The notes under the pieces: generated by a model
Seen by the model: the letters and a program-made list of their open reading frames with translations, nothing else
Databases searched by the model: none
What the model was told of the DNA's origin: nothing
Assembly (NCBI GenBank): GCA_002690375.1
Contig: NZEH01000027.1
Span: forward strand, 1 to 7,599
Direction: 5' to 3'
DNA from: Dehalococcoidales bacterium
GTDB taxonomy: Bacteria > Chloroflexota > Dehalococcoidia > Dehalococcoidales > ARS1013
DNA length: 7,599 nucleotides
Made by a program: the position numbers and the translations under genes
Part shown: piece after piece, positions 1-5,549 of the stretch
Layout of the letters: each line of letters opens with the position of its first letter
Numbering within the stretch: the first letter of the stretch is position 1

Positions 1-80
1 CAACCGGTAAAAGCTACTGTCATCATAAGTATTCCCACCAAGAGTAATGACTTACGCAAGTTGCTCTCTTTGACCAACAT
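1..80 (-). CDS. Secreted or lipoprotein gene, 5' end only
   Basis: This is the first 26 codons of a minus-strand gene that runs off the left edge. The translation has a basic start (Lys/Arg at residues 4 and 9-10) and then a hydrophobic run, LLLVGILMMTVAFTG, typical of a signal peptide. If the cut codon TG- is TGC, FTGC would make a lipobox-like end, but the base is not visible. Two starts are possible. The ATG at 80 has no Shine-Dalgarno site and lies only about five bases from the predicted transcription start. The TTG at 59 has AAAGAGAG upstream and begins Met-Arg-Lys-Ser followed by the hydrophobic run, a classic signal-peptide start. I report the longer frame but consider 59 at least as likely. 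The function cannot be told. Confidence 0.5.
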   Translation of the reverse strand, partial: MLVKESNLRKSLLLVGILMMTVAFTG

Positions 81-91
81 ATTACCCAATA

Positions 92-120
92 CTTATAACC
101 CACCTTGGCGATACTGTCAA
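92..120 (-). promoter_or_regulatory. Sigma-70 type promoter for the left-edge gene
   Basis: On the minus strand a perfect -35 box TTGACA (120-115) is separated by 17 bases from the -10 box TATAAG (97-92, 5 of 6 consensus). Transcription would begin near position 85, just ahead of the signal-peptide gene. This is one of the best promoter matches in the window. Confidence 0.6.
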
Positions 121-128
121 CACGTATT

Positions 129-275
129 GCTAATAAAAAATAAAGGCTGTTAGCTGTGGTCGGAGCTTCGTATTTAGGATAGTGCCACAGGGAAGTCTAT
201 TAGCATCAGGGCACACTCAAACTGAAGCTAGAATGTTACTAATAATCTGCTAATAATGGTTTTCAAGTTATTAGC
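129..275. repeat. Cluster of GCTAATA words, two forming a perfect dyad
   Basis: The gene-free stretch between the left-edge gene and the membrane protein gene contains GCTAATAA at 129-136 and 249-256, its complement TATTAGC at 198-204, TTATTAGC at 268-275, and a near copy CTAATAA at 239-245. The copies at 249-256 and 268-275 form an 8 bp perfect inverted repeat around an 11-base loop. No U-run follows on either strand, so this is a weak terminator candidate at best. It may instead be an operator array upstream of the promoter at 92-120. The rest of this stretch shows no gene. Confidence 0.3.
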
Positions 276-296
276 GCCTAAAAATATTCGAAAAAA

Positions 297-677
297 TCAG
301 GCGCCAATCCAGGCTAAGATGGCAATCAGGATAAAAAATGTCCACTGAAACACTTTGAACATCTCACTTCGAATCTGAGAAGTTACCGCAATTACTATAT
401 GCCCAACGGCAAAGAGAGTATAATTAGCGGCAATAAAACGCACCAGCAGTTGAGTTCCTTCCCCATCAAAAGCTCCCGCACCAATGGCCAGAAGGGCAGC
501 GGTGGAAAGAAGTAGAAAAACAGAGACACAGTGAAAAGCGCTGTGCATTACCTGTTTAGGTACCTGGTCAATTTGTGCTTCGAGCATGGGTGTGAGGTAT
601 TGTTTAACCCCCATGGTGAAATGGCCAAAAGTGGTAAAGGCCCCTACCAAACCCGCAATAAATACCATCCAGTTCAT
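297..677 (-). CDS. Small four-helix integral membrane protein of unknown function
   Basis: The 126-residue product is almost entirely membrane. Hydrophobic segments lie at about residues 3-23, 47-68, 77-99 and 107-125, joined by short loops. The loop after helix 1 is polar (KQYLTPMLEAQIDQVPKQVM) and there is no cleavable signal peptide. Histidines 19, 45, 49 and 93 lie in or at the ends of helices, which could suit cofactor or metal binding, but that is speculation. The ATG at 677 is preceded by AAAAGGGG at a normal distance, and a good promoter lies at 710-739, so the gene is probably transcribed alone. I do not recognise the family with certainty. The regular four-helix pattern, start signals and lack of rival frames make it a real gene. 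Confidence 0.8.
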   Translation of the reverse strand: MNWMVFIAGLVGAFTTFGHFTMGVKQYLTPMLEAQIDQVPKQVMHSAFHCVSVFLLLSTAALLAIGAGAFDGEGTQLLVRFIAANYTLFAVGHIVIAVTSQIRSEMFKVFQWTFFILIAILAWIGA

Positions 678-709
678 TTGTAACCCCTTTTTTATGTAGA
701 TTGAACAGG

Positions 710-739
710 TTTATATCGCTCCCAGTCAGCCGTTGTCGA
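710..739 (-). promoter_or_regulatory. Promoter of the four-helix membrane protein gene
   Basis: The minus strand reads TCGACA (739-734), an 18-base spacer, then TATAAA (715-710). Each box matches consensus at 5 of 6 positions. The predicted start near 703 gives a leader of about 26 bases that includes the AAAAGGGG ribosome binding site. Confidence 0.45.
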
Positions 740-777
740 ATATTATATAAAAGTTACCCAATTCGATTTCCTTTTGC

Positions 778-789
778 CAGTATATACTG
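778..789. repeat. 12 bp perfect palindrome CAGTATATACTG
   Basis: CAGTATATACTG equals its own reverse complement. It lies in the gene-free stretch between the integrase remnant and the membrane protein promoter, about 40 bases upstream of the -35 box. An operator is possible. An AT-rich core makes chance palindromes common, so confidence is low. Confidence 0.2.
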
Positions 790-843
790 TGCCTTCTTCA
801 TTTTTATTTTCTTCTACTTCGTATAAGGTGGCATCTATCAAAG

Positions 844-863
844 TTGGCGTTAAATTGGCGTTA
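844..863. repeat. Tandem direct repeat TTGGCGTTA x2
   Basis: Two exact copies of TTGGCGTTA (844-852 and 855-863) lie 11 bases apart, about one helical turn, and overlap the stop codon of the integrase remnant. Short direct repeats beside an integrase gene can be arm-type recombinase sites. With the enzyme dead, this would be a relic. Confidence 0.3.
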
Positions 864-1193
864 TTTTTTTGAAACACCCCTCTTTTCCATCCTCATTATA
901 CTTTCCAGCGAAGGCTTGGTCAAAGCGAGTGGCAGCTGCCGCCTCTTGGAGACTTGTGCAACATGGCTATATGTATCAAGGTTTACCGTTATATTGGTGT
1001 GACTTGACCTCGCATTAATTATTTTGGAATGATACCCTGCCTTAGCATAAATGGACGCATGGGTATGGTGGAGATAATGGAATTTGAAATCAGGCAGACA
1101 GTTATTCTGAGGATACGGCTTAAGGCATGAGTTATGGTGATGGATTGAAGCGGCACTTGGCTCCAAATCGGTTGGGGTGAGGTGACGATATGG
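850..1193 (-). pseudogene. Tyrosine recombinase (phage-type integrase), C-terminal remnant with frameshifts
   Basis: Three pieces in three reading frames line up in order with the catalytic C-terminus of phage-type integrases. The first (about 1193-1105) gives SITITHALSRILR, matching the segment before the HxxR box. The second (about 1100-955) gives LPDFKFHYLHHTHASIYAKAG and ends NLDTYSHV. The third (about 955-850) gives LQEAAAATRFDQAF, the usual tail after the catalytic tyrosine. Frameshifts lie near 1095-1105 and 945-965. The HxLRHTHAS box has become HYLHHTHAS, losing the catalytic arginine (one CGC to CAC change would do it), and the usual LGH is now SSH, although the tyrosine in DTYSHV survives. 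The N-terminal half is absent. A 101-residue open frame (861-1166) covers only the middle piece and should not be annotated as a gene. The remnant starts exactly at the end of the ABC operon. Confidence 0.8.
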
Positions 1194-2045
1194 TCATATT
1201 TCCGTTTTTTTTCTACCTATAGAATCAGCCGTACTGAGTAATACACTATCATCAACGAATTCTTCCCCACTAGCTCGCTCAAAAACAGTTACCAGCTTGC
1301 CGACTGTAAGGTTACGTCTCTGCTCATGGTTTAAATCTACAATGATTCTACCTTTATGCATCATTATCAGCCTGTTGCCGTAGTGTAGTGCAAGCTCCAT
1401 ATTATGGGTAATCATTATGGCGGTCATCTTTTCCTGGGTGACAATCATCTCCGTCAATTCAAGTACTATTCGAGCCGTCTTGGGATCCAAAGTAGCCGTG
1501 TGCTCATCGAGGAGCAGCAGAGGTGGTTTACTCATGGTAGCCATCACCAGAGCCAGAGCCTGTCTCTGCCCGCCGGAAAGAGTGCCAACTAAAGCGGTTA
1601 GTCTATCTTCCAACCCCAGCCCCAGTGGTGATAATACAGCACGGAAGAGTTTCCTGCGCGCTTTGGTGACAGCCATTTTTAGACCACGTGCTTGCCCTCT
1701 TACTATGGCCAATGACATATTTTCACCTATAGTCATTTTTGAAGCGGTACCTGTGTGAGGATCCTGATAAACCCTGCCGACATACTGAGCGCGTTTATGT
1801 TCATTGAGATTGGTAACATCTTTGCCGCTGATAATGATATTGCCCCCTTTTTCTGGAGGATATACACCGGCAATAACGTTGAGCAATGTGGTTTTTCCAG
1901 CGCCATTGCTGCCGATAACGGTAATAAAATCTTCAGTGCGAACATCCAGATTGATATTATCTAGTGCTCTAACCTCGTCTATGGTGCCTTTCGAAAAAAC
2001 TTTATGTGCTTTTCGGAGTTGCAGTAAGGTGTGATTTGTGCTCAT
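1194..2045 (-). CDS. ABC transporter ATP-binding protein, TrpZ/COG1101 type
   Basis: This is the 283-residue ATPase of a three-gene importer; it hydrolyses ATP on the inner face of the membrane to drive uptake. All motifs are present: Walker A GSNGAGKTT (45-53), Q-loop Gln94, signature LSGGQ (156-160), Walker B LLLLDE ending D180-E181, D-loop ATLDP, and switch histidine H214. The phrase LDEHTATLDP is characteristic of this ATPase subfamily, whose partners are binding proteins of the ABC_sub_bind family. I chose the ATG at 2045 because GAGGG sits seven bases upstream. A further-upstream start at 2084 would overlap the permease by 28 bases and adds a tail unlike the family. The permease stop is only 11 bases away, so translation is probably coupled. 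The last dozen residues (ADSIGRKKTEI) look like an extension read from the integrase scar. Confidence 0.93.
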   Translation of the reverse strand: MSTNHTLLQLRKAHKVFSKGTIDEVRALDNINLDVRTEDFITVIGSNGAGKTTLLNVIAGVYPPEKGGNIIISGKDVTNLNEHKRAQYVGRVYQDPHTGTASKMTIGENMSLAIVRGQARGLKMAVTKARRKLFRAVLSPLGLGLEDRLTALVGTLSGGQRQALALVMATMSKPPLLLLDEHTATLDPKTARIVLELTEMIVTQEKMTAIMITHNMELALHYGNRLIMMHKGRIIVDLNHEQRRNLTVGKLVTVFERASGEEFVDDSVLLSTADSIGRKKTEI

Positions 2046-2056
2046 AATAATTCCCT

Positions 2057-2965
2057 CTACATCCTCACCGATGGTGGTAACCACTCATGCCGCAGCTTTT
2101 TCTGGATGAGTGGGATTGCCAGTGCTACAATTACCAGTATTGCTGTAATCAATTTCAAATTGGCTGGCGGTAGTCCCAATCTGAGGGCAATACCTATAAA
2201 TAAGCGATAGGCAAATGTACCACCTATCACTGCTAGTAGAATGGTAGTAGTATTCCGGGGTCGGAAAATTCCTTCACCAATTATTACAGATGCTAGGCCT
2301 AAGATAATCATCCCTAAGCCCATACCCACATCGGAGAACCCTTGATTTTGAGCTATTAGGCCTCCGGCAAGGGCAACAAGTCCATTAGAAATAGAAACCC
2401 CCAGTATGATAGTCAGATTGGTATCACCTCCCAGTCCGCGTACCATTTGCTCATTGTTACCCGTTGCCCGCAGAGCCAGGCCGATATCAGTACGCAGAAA
2501 CCAGTGTAAGGCACTGAGAGTGATAGTGATAAGAACAGCCATAAATATAATGGAAAAAGTAGTATCGGTGGTAGCTCCGAAGAATTGAGCAGCTTGATCA
2601 AAGACTGTTATCTCACGCAGGAGAGGAATATTAGCTCGCCCCATAATCATTAGATTTATGGAGTAGAGAGATACCATCATCAGTATGCCGGCCAGCAGGG
2701 CGTTTATCCTAAGCCTTACATTAAGCAGTGCCGTAACAAGACCGGCACACACACCTGCGGCCAGTGCTGCTATTGTCGCCAGCCAGGGGTTTGCGCCATT
2801 TACGATCAGGACCCCAGCCACTGCACCACCAAGTGGAAAGCTGCCATCTACGGTAAGGTCAGGAAAGGCGAGCACGCGAAAGGTGATATATACCCCAATT
2901 GCCACAAGCCCATAGACCAATCCCTCATAGAAGGAAAAAGGCAACAAATTACCTATAATATCCAA
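2057..2965 (-). CDS. ABC transporter permease, TrpY/COG4120 type
   Basis: This 302-residue inner-membrane permease of the branched-chain-like family (BPD_transp_2) forms the channel of the importer, probably as a homodimer. It has about eight hydrophobic segments. The N-terminal motif FRVLAFPDLTVDGSFPLGG (29-47) and the cytoplasmic coupling loop with GLALRATGNNEQMVRGLG (162-179), followed by an SNGLVALAGGL helix, are hallmarks of permeases partnered with TrpX-like binding proteins. The start is a TTG at 2965, supported by GAGGAAG about five bases upstream; the nearby ATG is out of frame. It follows the binding-protein gene after 85 bases and precedes the ATPase by 11 bases. Length and motifs are normal, so it should be functional. 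Confidence 0.92.
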   Translation of the reverse strand: MDIIGNLLPFSFYEGLVYGLVAIGVYITFRVLAFPDLTVDGSFPLGGAVAGVLIVNGANPWLATIAALAAGVCAGLVTALLNVRLRINALLAGILMMVSLYSINLMIMGRANIPLLREITVFDQAAQFFGATTDTTFSIIFMAVLITITLSALHWFLRTDIGLALRATGNNEQMVRGLGGDTNLTIILGVSISNGLVALAGGLIAQNQGFSDVGMGLGMIILGLASVIIGEGIFRPRNTTTILLAVIGGTFAYRLFIGIALRLGLPPANLKLITAILVIVALAIPLIQKKLRHEWLPPSVRM

Positions 2966-3050
2966 GCGTACTTCCTCATCACAGAAGCATAGACCGGTAT
3001 CTCCTACCCAGGTAAACCCAGCTGGACTATTCTACTGATATGTTACCAAA

Positions 3051-4058
3051 CTATTCGTCGTATACTGTTACTGCTCTATCTATAACCGATTGTGGGATGG
3101 TTACACCCATTCTTTCGGCGGCAGCGGTGTTAAGCGTGAGGTTAATTATCTGCCCCTTCTCCACAGGGATATCGTTGGCTGTACCATCTCCATCTAGAAT
3201 TCTGGCTATCATCCATCCCGTCTGTATGCCGATATCCTTGTAATCGAAACCATATGCGCCAATTCCACCCAGTTCGACTGATGGGTCATCAGAAGGGAAG
3301 AGCGGTATGTCATTATCCTCGCAGACTCCAATTAGCGCCCCCAGGCCAGTGACCACCGTATTATCGGTGCCGATCCAGATGGCATCAACCTGTCCCACCA
3401 ATGATTGGGCAGCTGCTAGAACATCAGCGCTAGTGGAGACCGTTGCCTCCACTACTTCAAGCCCCAGCTTACTGGCAGCTTCGTGTAGTTTTTCCACCAA
3501 AAAAACTGAGTTTGACTCACCAGCATTGTACAGAGTGCCCACTGTCTTGGCGGTGGGGAGTATCTCTCTTATCAATTCTATGTCGTCTTCTACCACTATC
3601 ATATCGCTGACTCCGGTTACATTCTCATCAGGATGAGATTCCCAGCTAACCACCATATCGGAGCCAACCGGGTCGGTAATAGCGGAAAAAACAACTGGTA
3701 TTTCAGTCCCTTTGGCGGCACTGATAGCTGCCTGGGCATTGGGCGTAGCAATAGCAACGATTAAATCAACATCGTCTGTGACAAACTTCTGGGCAATTGA
3801 GGCTACCAGTGTCATGTCTCCTTCGCTGTTCTGGTAGTCAATTTCGATATTATCGCCCACTACATATCCTTTCTCCGCCAGCCCTTCGATAATACCCTCT
3901 CTGGTGGCATCAAGTGCTGGATGGGTTACTATTTGGCTTATGCCGATTTGATAAACAGTTTTTGTCGTTGAACAACTAGTCGCAAGTGATAGTGTTGTGA
4001 CTAGCATTGCCGCTAACAAGACGCAGGCCATTATTTTTGGTAAACTTTTGGTTTTCAT
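3051..4058 (-). CDS. ABC substrate-binding lipoprotein, TrpX/COG2984 type
   Basis: This 335-residue protein belongs to the ABC_sub_bind family (PF04392 type), which captures a solute outside the membrane and delivers it to the permease. Residues 1-28 form a signal peptide (basic KTKSLPK, then a hydrophobic run) ending LATSC, so Cys29 is the likely lipid-anchored first residue. The mature part begins with YQIGISQIVTHPALDATREG, the typical opening of this family, and continues through two periplasmic-binding lobes with the usual GTDNTVV and FPSDDPSV segments. ATG at 4058 has AAGGAGAG at ideal spacing. It is the first gene of the importer operon. In streptococci the family member TrpX binds tryptophan, while other members bind other solutes, so the substrate here is open. 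No T-box or riboswitch is visible in the leader. Confidence 0.92.
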   Translation of the reverse strand: MKTKSLPKIMACVLLAAMLVTTLSLATSCSTTKTVYQIGISQIVTHPALDATREGIIEGLAEKGYVVGDNIEIDYQNSEGDMTLVASIAQKFVTDDVDLIVAIATPNAQAAISAAKGTEIPVVFSAITDPVGSDMVVSWESHPDENVTGVSDMIVVEDDIELIREILPTAKTVGTLYNAGESNSVFLVEKLHEAASKLGLEVVEATVSTSADVLAAAQSLVGQVDAIWIGTDNTVVTGLGALIGVCEDNDIPLFPSDDPSVELGGIGAYGFDYKDIGIQTGWMIARILDGDGTANDIPVEKGQIINLTLNTAAAERMGVTIPQSVIDRAVTVYDE

Positions 4059-4152
4059 TTGAACTCTCCTTTATATTTTTGTTTTCCAATCTAGGACGGA
4101 TTAGGTTACATAGCTCACCCCCATTCTCTTCATAATGACATATTAATTTCTG

Positions 4153-4181
4153 AGTGTACCAGCTTTACTCCACTTATTCAA
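4153..4181 (-). promoter_or_regulatory. Candidate promoter of the ABC importer operon
   Basis: The minus strand carries TTGAAT (4181-4176), a 17-base spacer and TACACT (4158-4153); each box matches 4 of 6 consensus bases. It would give a leader of roughly 90 bases before the binding-protein ATG. The spacing is ideal but the boxes are moderate, so it is a candidate only. Confidence 0.35.
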
Positions 4182-4237
4182 TTTACTTTATGGTAGGAAA
4201 GTCTGGGCTAATCTCGGCTGTGAAAAATTAAACCGAA

Positions 4238-4672
4238 TCACAATATCCTCTCCATTTTTAAGTGCCTGATGCCGGCTTCGTTAAAGGGCATACCCGATTC
4301 GACGAAGCCGCGTGATTTATAAAAGGCCACAGATGAGTACTGGGCATGGAGAACAACCTTCCTTACCTGTTTATTCTTTAACTCTGCAAACAGAAACGAG
4401 ATTATTCTACTCCCAATTCCTGTACCGCGGAAGGGTCTTAATATAGCCATTCTCTCTATTTTTGCTACACTTGGGGACGGAAAAAGAACCCTGGCCGTGC
4501 CGATAACTCTCTTTTCATCTTTAACCACGATGTGCATAGCTTCACTGTCATTACTATCGAATACAATGTCTTCTGAGATACCTTGTTCCTCAGCAAAAAC
4601 TTCTTTCCTGACTTTGAAGGCTTCTTCTAACTCTTTGCCACTTTCTACTAACTTGTAGTTAAGTTTACCCAT
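4238..4672 (-). CDS. GNAT family N-acetyltransferase
   Basis: This 144-residue single-domain protein would transfer an acetyl group from acetyl-CoA to an amine. The pyrophosphate-binding motif RGTGIG lies at residues 82-87, after the strand KIERMAIL (71-78). The N-terminal VRKEVFAEEQGI (21-32) is the signature of the ElaA/YjcF-like subgroup, and the C-terminal AFYKSRGFV segment (109-118) with its tyrosine is the usual GNAT motif B region. The substrate cannot be deduced. The ATG at 4672 has only a weak GAAAG upstream, but the next methionine would remove the VR...EQG motif. It has its own candidate promoter at 4707-4736 and is separated from both neighbours, so it is probably monocistronic. 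Confidence 0.9.
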   Translation of the reverse strand: MGKLNYKLVESGKELEEAFKVRKEVFAEEQGISEDIVFDSNDSEAMHIVVKDEKRVIGTARVLFPSPSVAKIERMAILRPFRGTGIGSRIISFLFAELKNKQVRKVVLHAQYSSVAFYKSRGFVESGMPFNEAGIRHLKMERIL

Positions 4673-4706
4673 GCTTTCATTAAAGAGTGTGTTCTAAATC
4701 GCGCTA

Positions 4707-4736
4707 ATTATATATCAAGAGTGCTCGTCATGTTAC
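4707..4736 (-). promoter_or_regulatory. Candidate promoter of the GNAT gene
   Basis: A perfect TATAAT (4712-4707) on the minus strand is preceded by an 18-base spacer and GTAACA (4736-4731, 4 of 6). It lies about 35 bases upstream of the GNAT start codon, the expected distance. Confidence 0.4.
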
Positions 4737-4891
4737 AGAGATATGGGTGGGCTTCTGTCTTTTATCGGTGTGCCTCTCAAATGTAGACCGTGCTATAGCC
4801 CATGTTATACAACGTACTGCTAATCGGGAGAAACGGAGCGAAGATCAGTTGAGAACAATGTCCTATTGGTATTGAGTGTTAAGTTAAGTAA

Positions 4892-4969
4892 TGGGGTGAG
4901 TGGAGGGATTTGAACCCTCGATCTCCAGGGCCACAACCTGGCGCCTTAGACCACTGGGCTACACTCACC
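4892..4969 (-). tRNA. tRNA-His (anticodon GTG)
   Basis: The minus strand folds into a complete cloverleaf. The acceptor stem GTGAGTG/CACTCAC has seven pairs. A three-pair D stem GCC/GGC is followed by the anticodon stem CCAGG/CCTGG around the loop TTGTGGC, which gives anticodon GTG. The variable loop is AGATC, and the T arm is GAGGG-TTCAAAT-CCCTC. The extra 5' G (G-1, position 4969) facing C73 is the identity element of histidine tRNAs. The 3' CCA is encoded (4894-4892). A strong promoter lies just upstream. No intron or degeneracy is seen. Confidence 0.97.
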
Positions 4970-4987
4970 ATAGTACAAGGCCCATCT

Positions 4988-5017
4988 ATTATAGCCGAAA
5001 AACTCTTGCTCTTTCAA
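4988..5017 (-). promoter_or_regulatory. Strong promoter of tRNA-His
   Basis: TTGAAA (5017-5012, 5 of 6), an 18-base spacer and a perfect TATAAT (4993-4988) lie between the smr stop codon and the tRNA. Transcription would start near 4981, about a dozen bases before the mature tRNA, so the tRNA does not rely on smr read-through. Confidence 0.65.
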
Positions 5018-5028
5018 TGAGGCTGTTG

Positions 5029-5313
5029 CTATCTGTGGCCCAGCTCAACTATAGTAACGCCAGTTCCTCCCTCCCCGTAACCACCGGGTCGGTGTGACTT
5101 GACCAGCGAGTGTTTTGATAGCTGCTCCCCCACAGCCTGGCGTAGGGTTCCTGTCCCCTTTCCGTGTACTACCATGACTCGGGCTAGACCAGTCATGAAG
5201 GCATCGTTTAGGTATTTATCCAGCCTGAGAAGTGCTTCATCTACGGTGAGGTGGCGCAGGTGTATTTCGTCTATTATCGGAGGCCTATCTCTGCCGTTTT
5301 TACTGCTTAGCAC
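5029..5313 (-). CDS. Stand-alone Smr domain protein, MutS2 C-terminal type
   Basis: The 94-residue product is essentially one Smr domain, a fold that cleaves or binds branched DNA, or RNA in some proteins. The core motif HGKGTGTLR is at residues 50-58 and the closing GGTGVTIVEL at 82-91, both as in the C-terminus of MutS2. The N-terminal motif, usually LDLRG or LDLHG, here reads IHLRHLTVDEAL (17-28), so the conserved acidic residue is replaced. No MutS ATPase part precedes it: the frame opens only shortly upstream, and the GTG at 5313 has a strong AGAGGAG site nine bases away. It is therefore a short free Smr protein or a reduced piece of MutS2. It is divergent from nrpR, with TATAAT at 5348-5343 as its likely -10 box. 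Confidence 0.88.
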   Translation of the reverse strand: MLSSKNGRDRPPIIDEIHLRHLTVDEALLRLDKYLNDAFMTGLARVMVVHGKGTGTLRQAVGEQLSKHSLVKSHRPGGYGEGGTGVTIVELGHR

Positions 5314-5342
5314 TAACTTTTTCTCCTCTGGCTGATTTTAGC

Positions 5343-5377
5343 ATTATATTCGGCTACAGGGCAATAGGTATTTTGCC
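5343..5377 (-). promoter_or_regulatory. smr promoter -10 box with dyad over the -35 region
   Basis: A perfect TATAAT (5348-5343) precedes smr at the right distance, but no good -35 box exists 17 bases upstream. Instead that position is covered by the inverted repeat GGCAA-N8-TTGCC (5360-5377). A protein bound there could block or replace -35 recognition. The -10 call is fairly safe; the operator role is inference. Confidence 0.4.
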
Positions 5378-5465
5378 GACAGAGGAATGAGGGGAAAGCT
5401 TCCTTCCAGTAGCAGCAGTGCCTATTTATGAAGAGATAAATGACAACAACTTAGAGAATATTAGG

Positions 5466-5494
5466 TTGACATGAAGGTAAATTATAATTAAAAT
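5466..5494 (+). promoter_or_regulatory. Strong promoter of nrpR
   Basis: A perfect TTGACA (5466-5471), a 17-base spacer and TAAAAT (5489-5494, 5 of 6) lie upstream of nrpR. Transcription should begin near 5501, giving a leader of about 50 bases that contains the dyad at 5503-5516. Confidence 0.65.
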
Positions 5495-5502
5495 GTGGAT
5501 AT

Positions 5503-5516
5503 GGCAAGTAGTTGCC
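5503..5516. promoter_or_regulatory. GGCAA-N4-TTGCC dyad at the nrpR transcription start
   Basis: The inverted repeat GGCAAGTAGTTGCC lies at about +3 to +16 of the predicted nrpR transcript, where a bound repressor would stop initiation. The same half-sites recur at 5360-5377 over the smr promoter, with a wider spacer of eight, and both copies continue into GA after TTGCC. Autoregulation by NrpR is possible. The known methanogen site (GGAA-N6-TTCC) is related in style but not identical. Confidence 0.3.
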
Positions 5517-5549
5517 GATTAATTTAAATATGGTTGAGGAGTGAAAGGA

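Noticed and set aside
154..190. CTGTGG...CCACAG inverted repeat as a hairpin or small RNA
   Set aside because: Only six pairs with a 25-base loop and no terminator run; easily chance.
861..1166. A 101-codon minus-strand frame as an intact gene
   Set aside because: It is only the middle frame of the frameshifted integrase; the flanking homologous pieces are in other frames and the catalytic arginine is lost.
1404..1758. Plus-strand frames opposite the ATPase gene
   Set aside because: They are antisense to a clearly functional ABC ATPase and show no family motif or ribosome site.
2966..3050. Hidden small gene or attenuator between binding protein and permease
   Set aside because: The 85 bases hold only the permease ribosome binding site; no convincing hairpin or frame.
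4059..4237. T-box or tryptophan-sensing leader before the ABC operon
   Set aside because: No T-box consensus, leader peptide with Trp codons, or terminator hairpin could be found.
4900..5097. Plus-strand open frame starting MEGFEPSISRATTW
   Set aside because: It is the complement of the tRNA-His gene read as protein, a familiar false gene in annotations.
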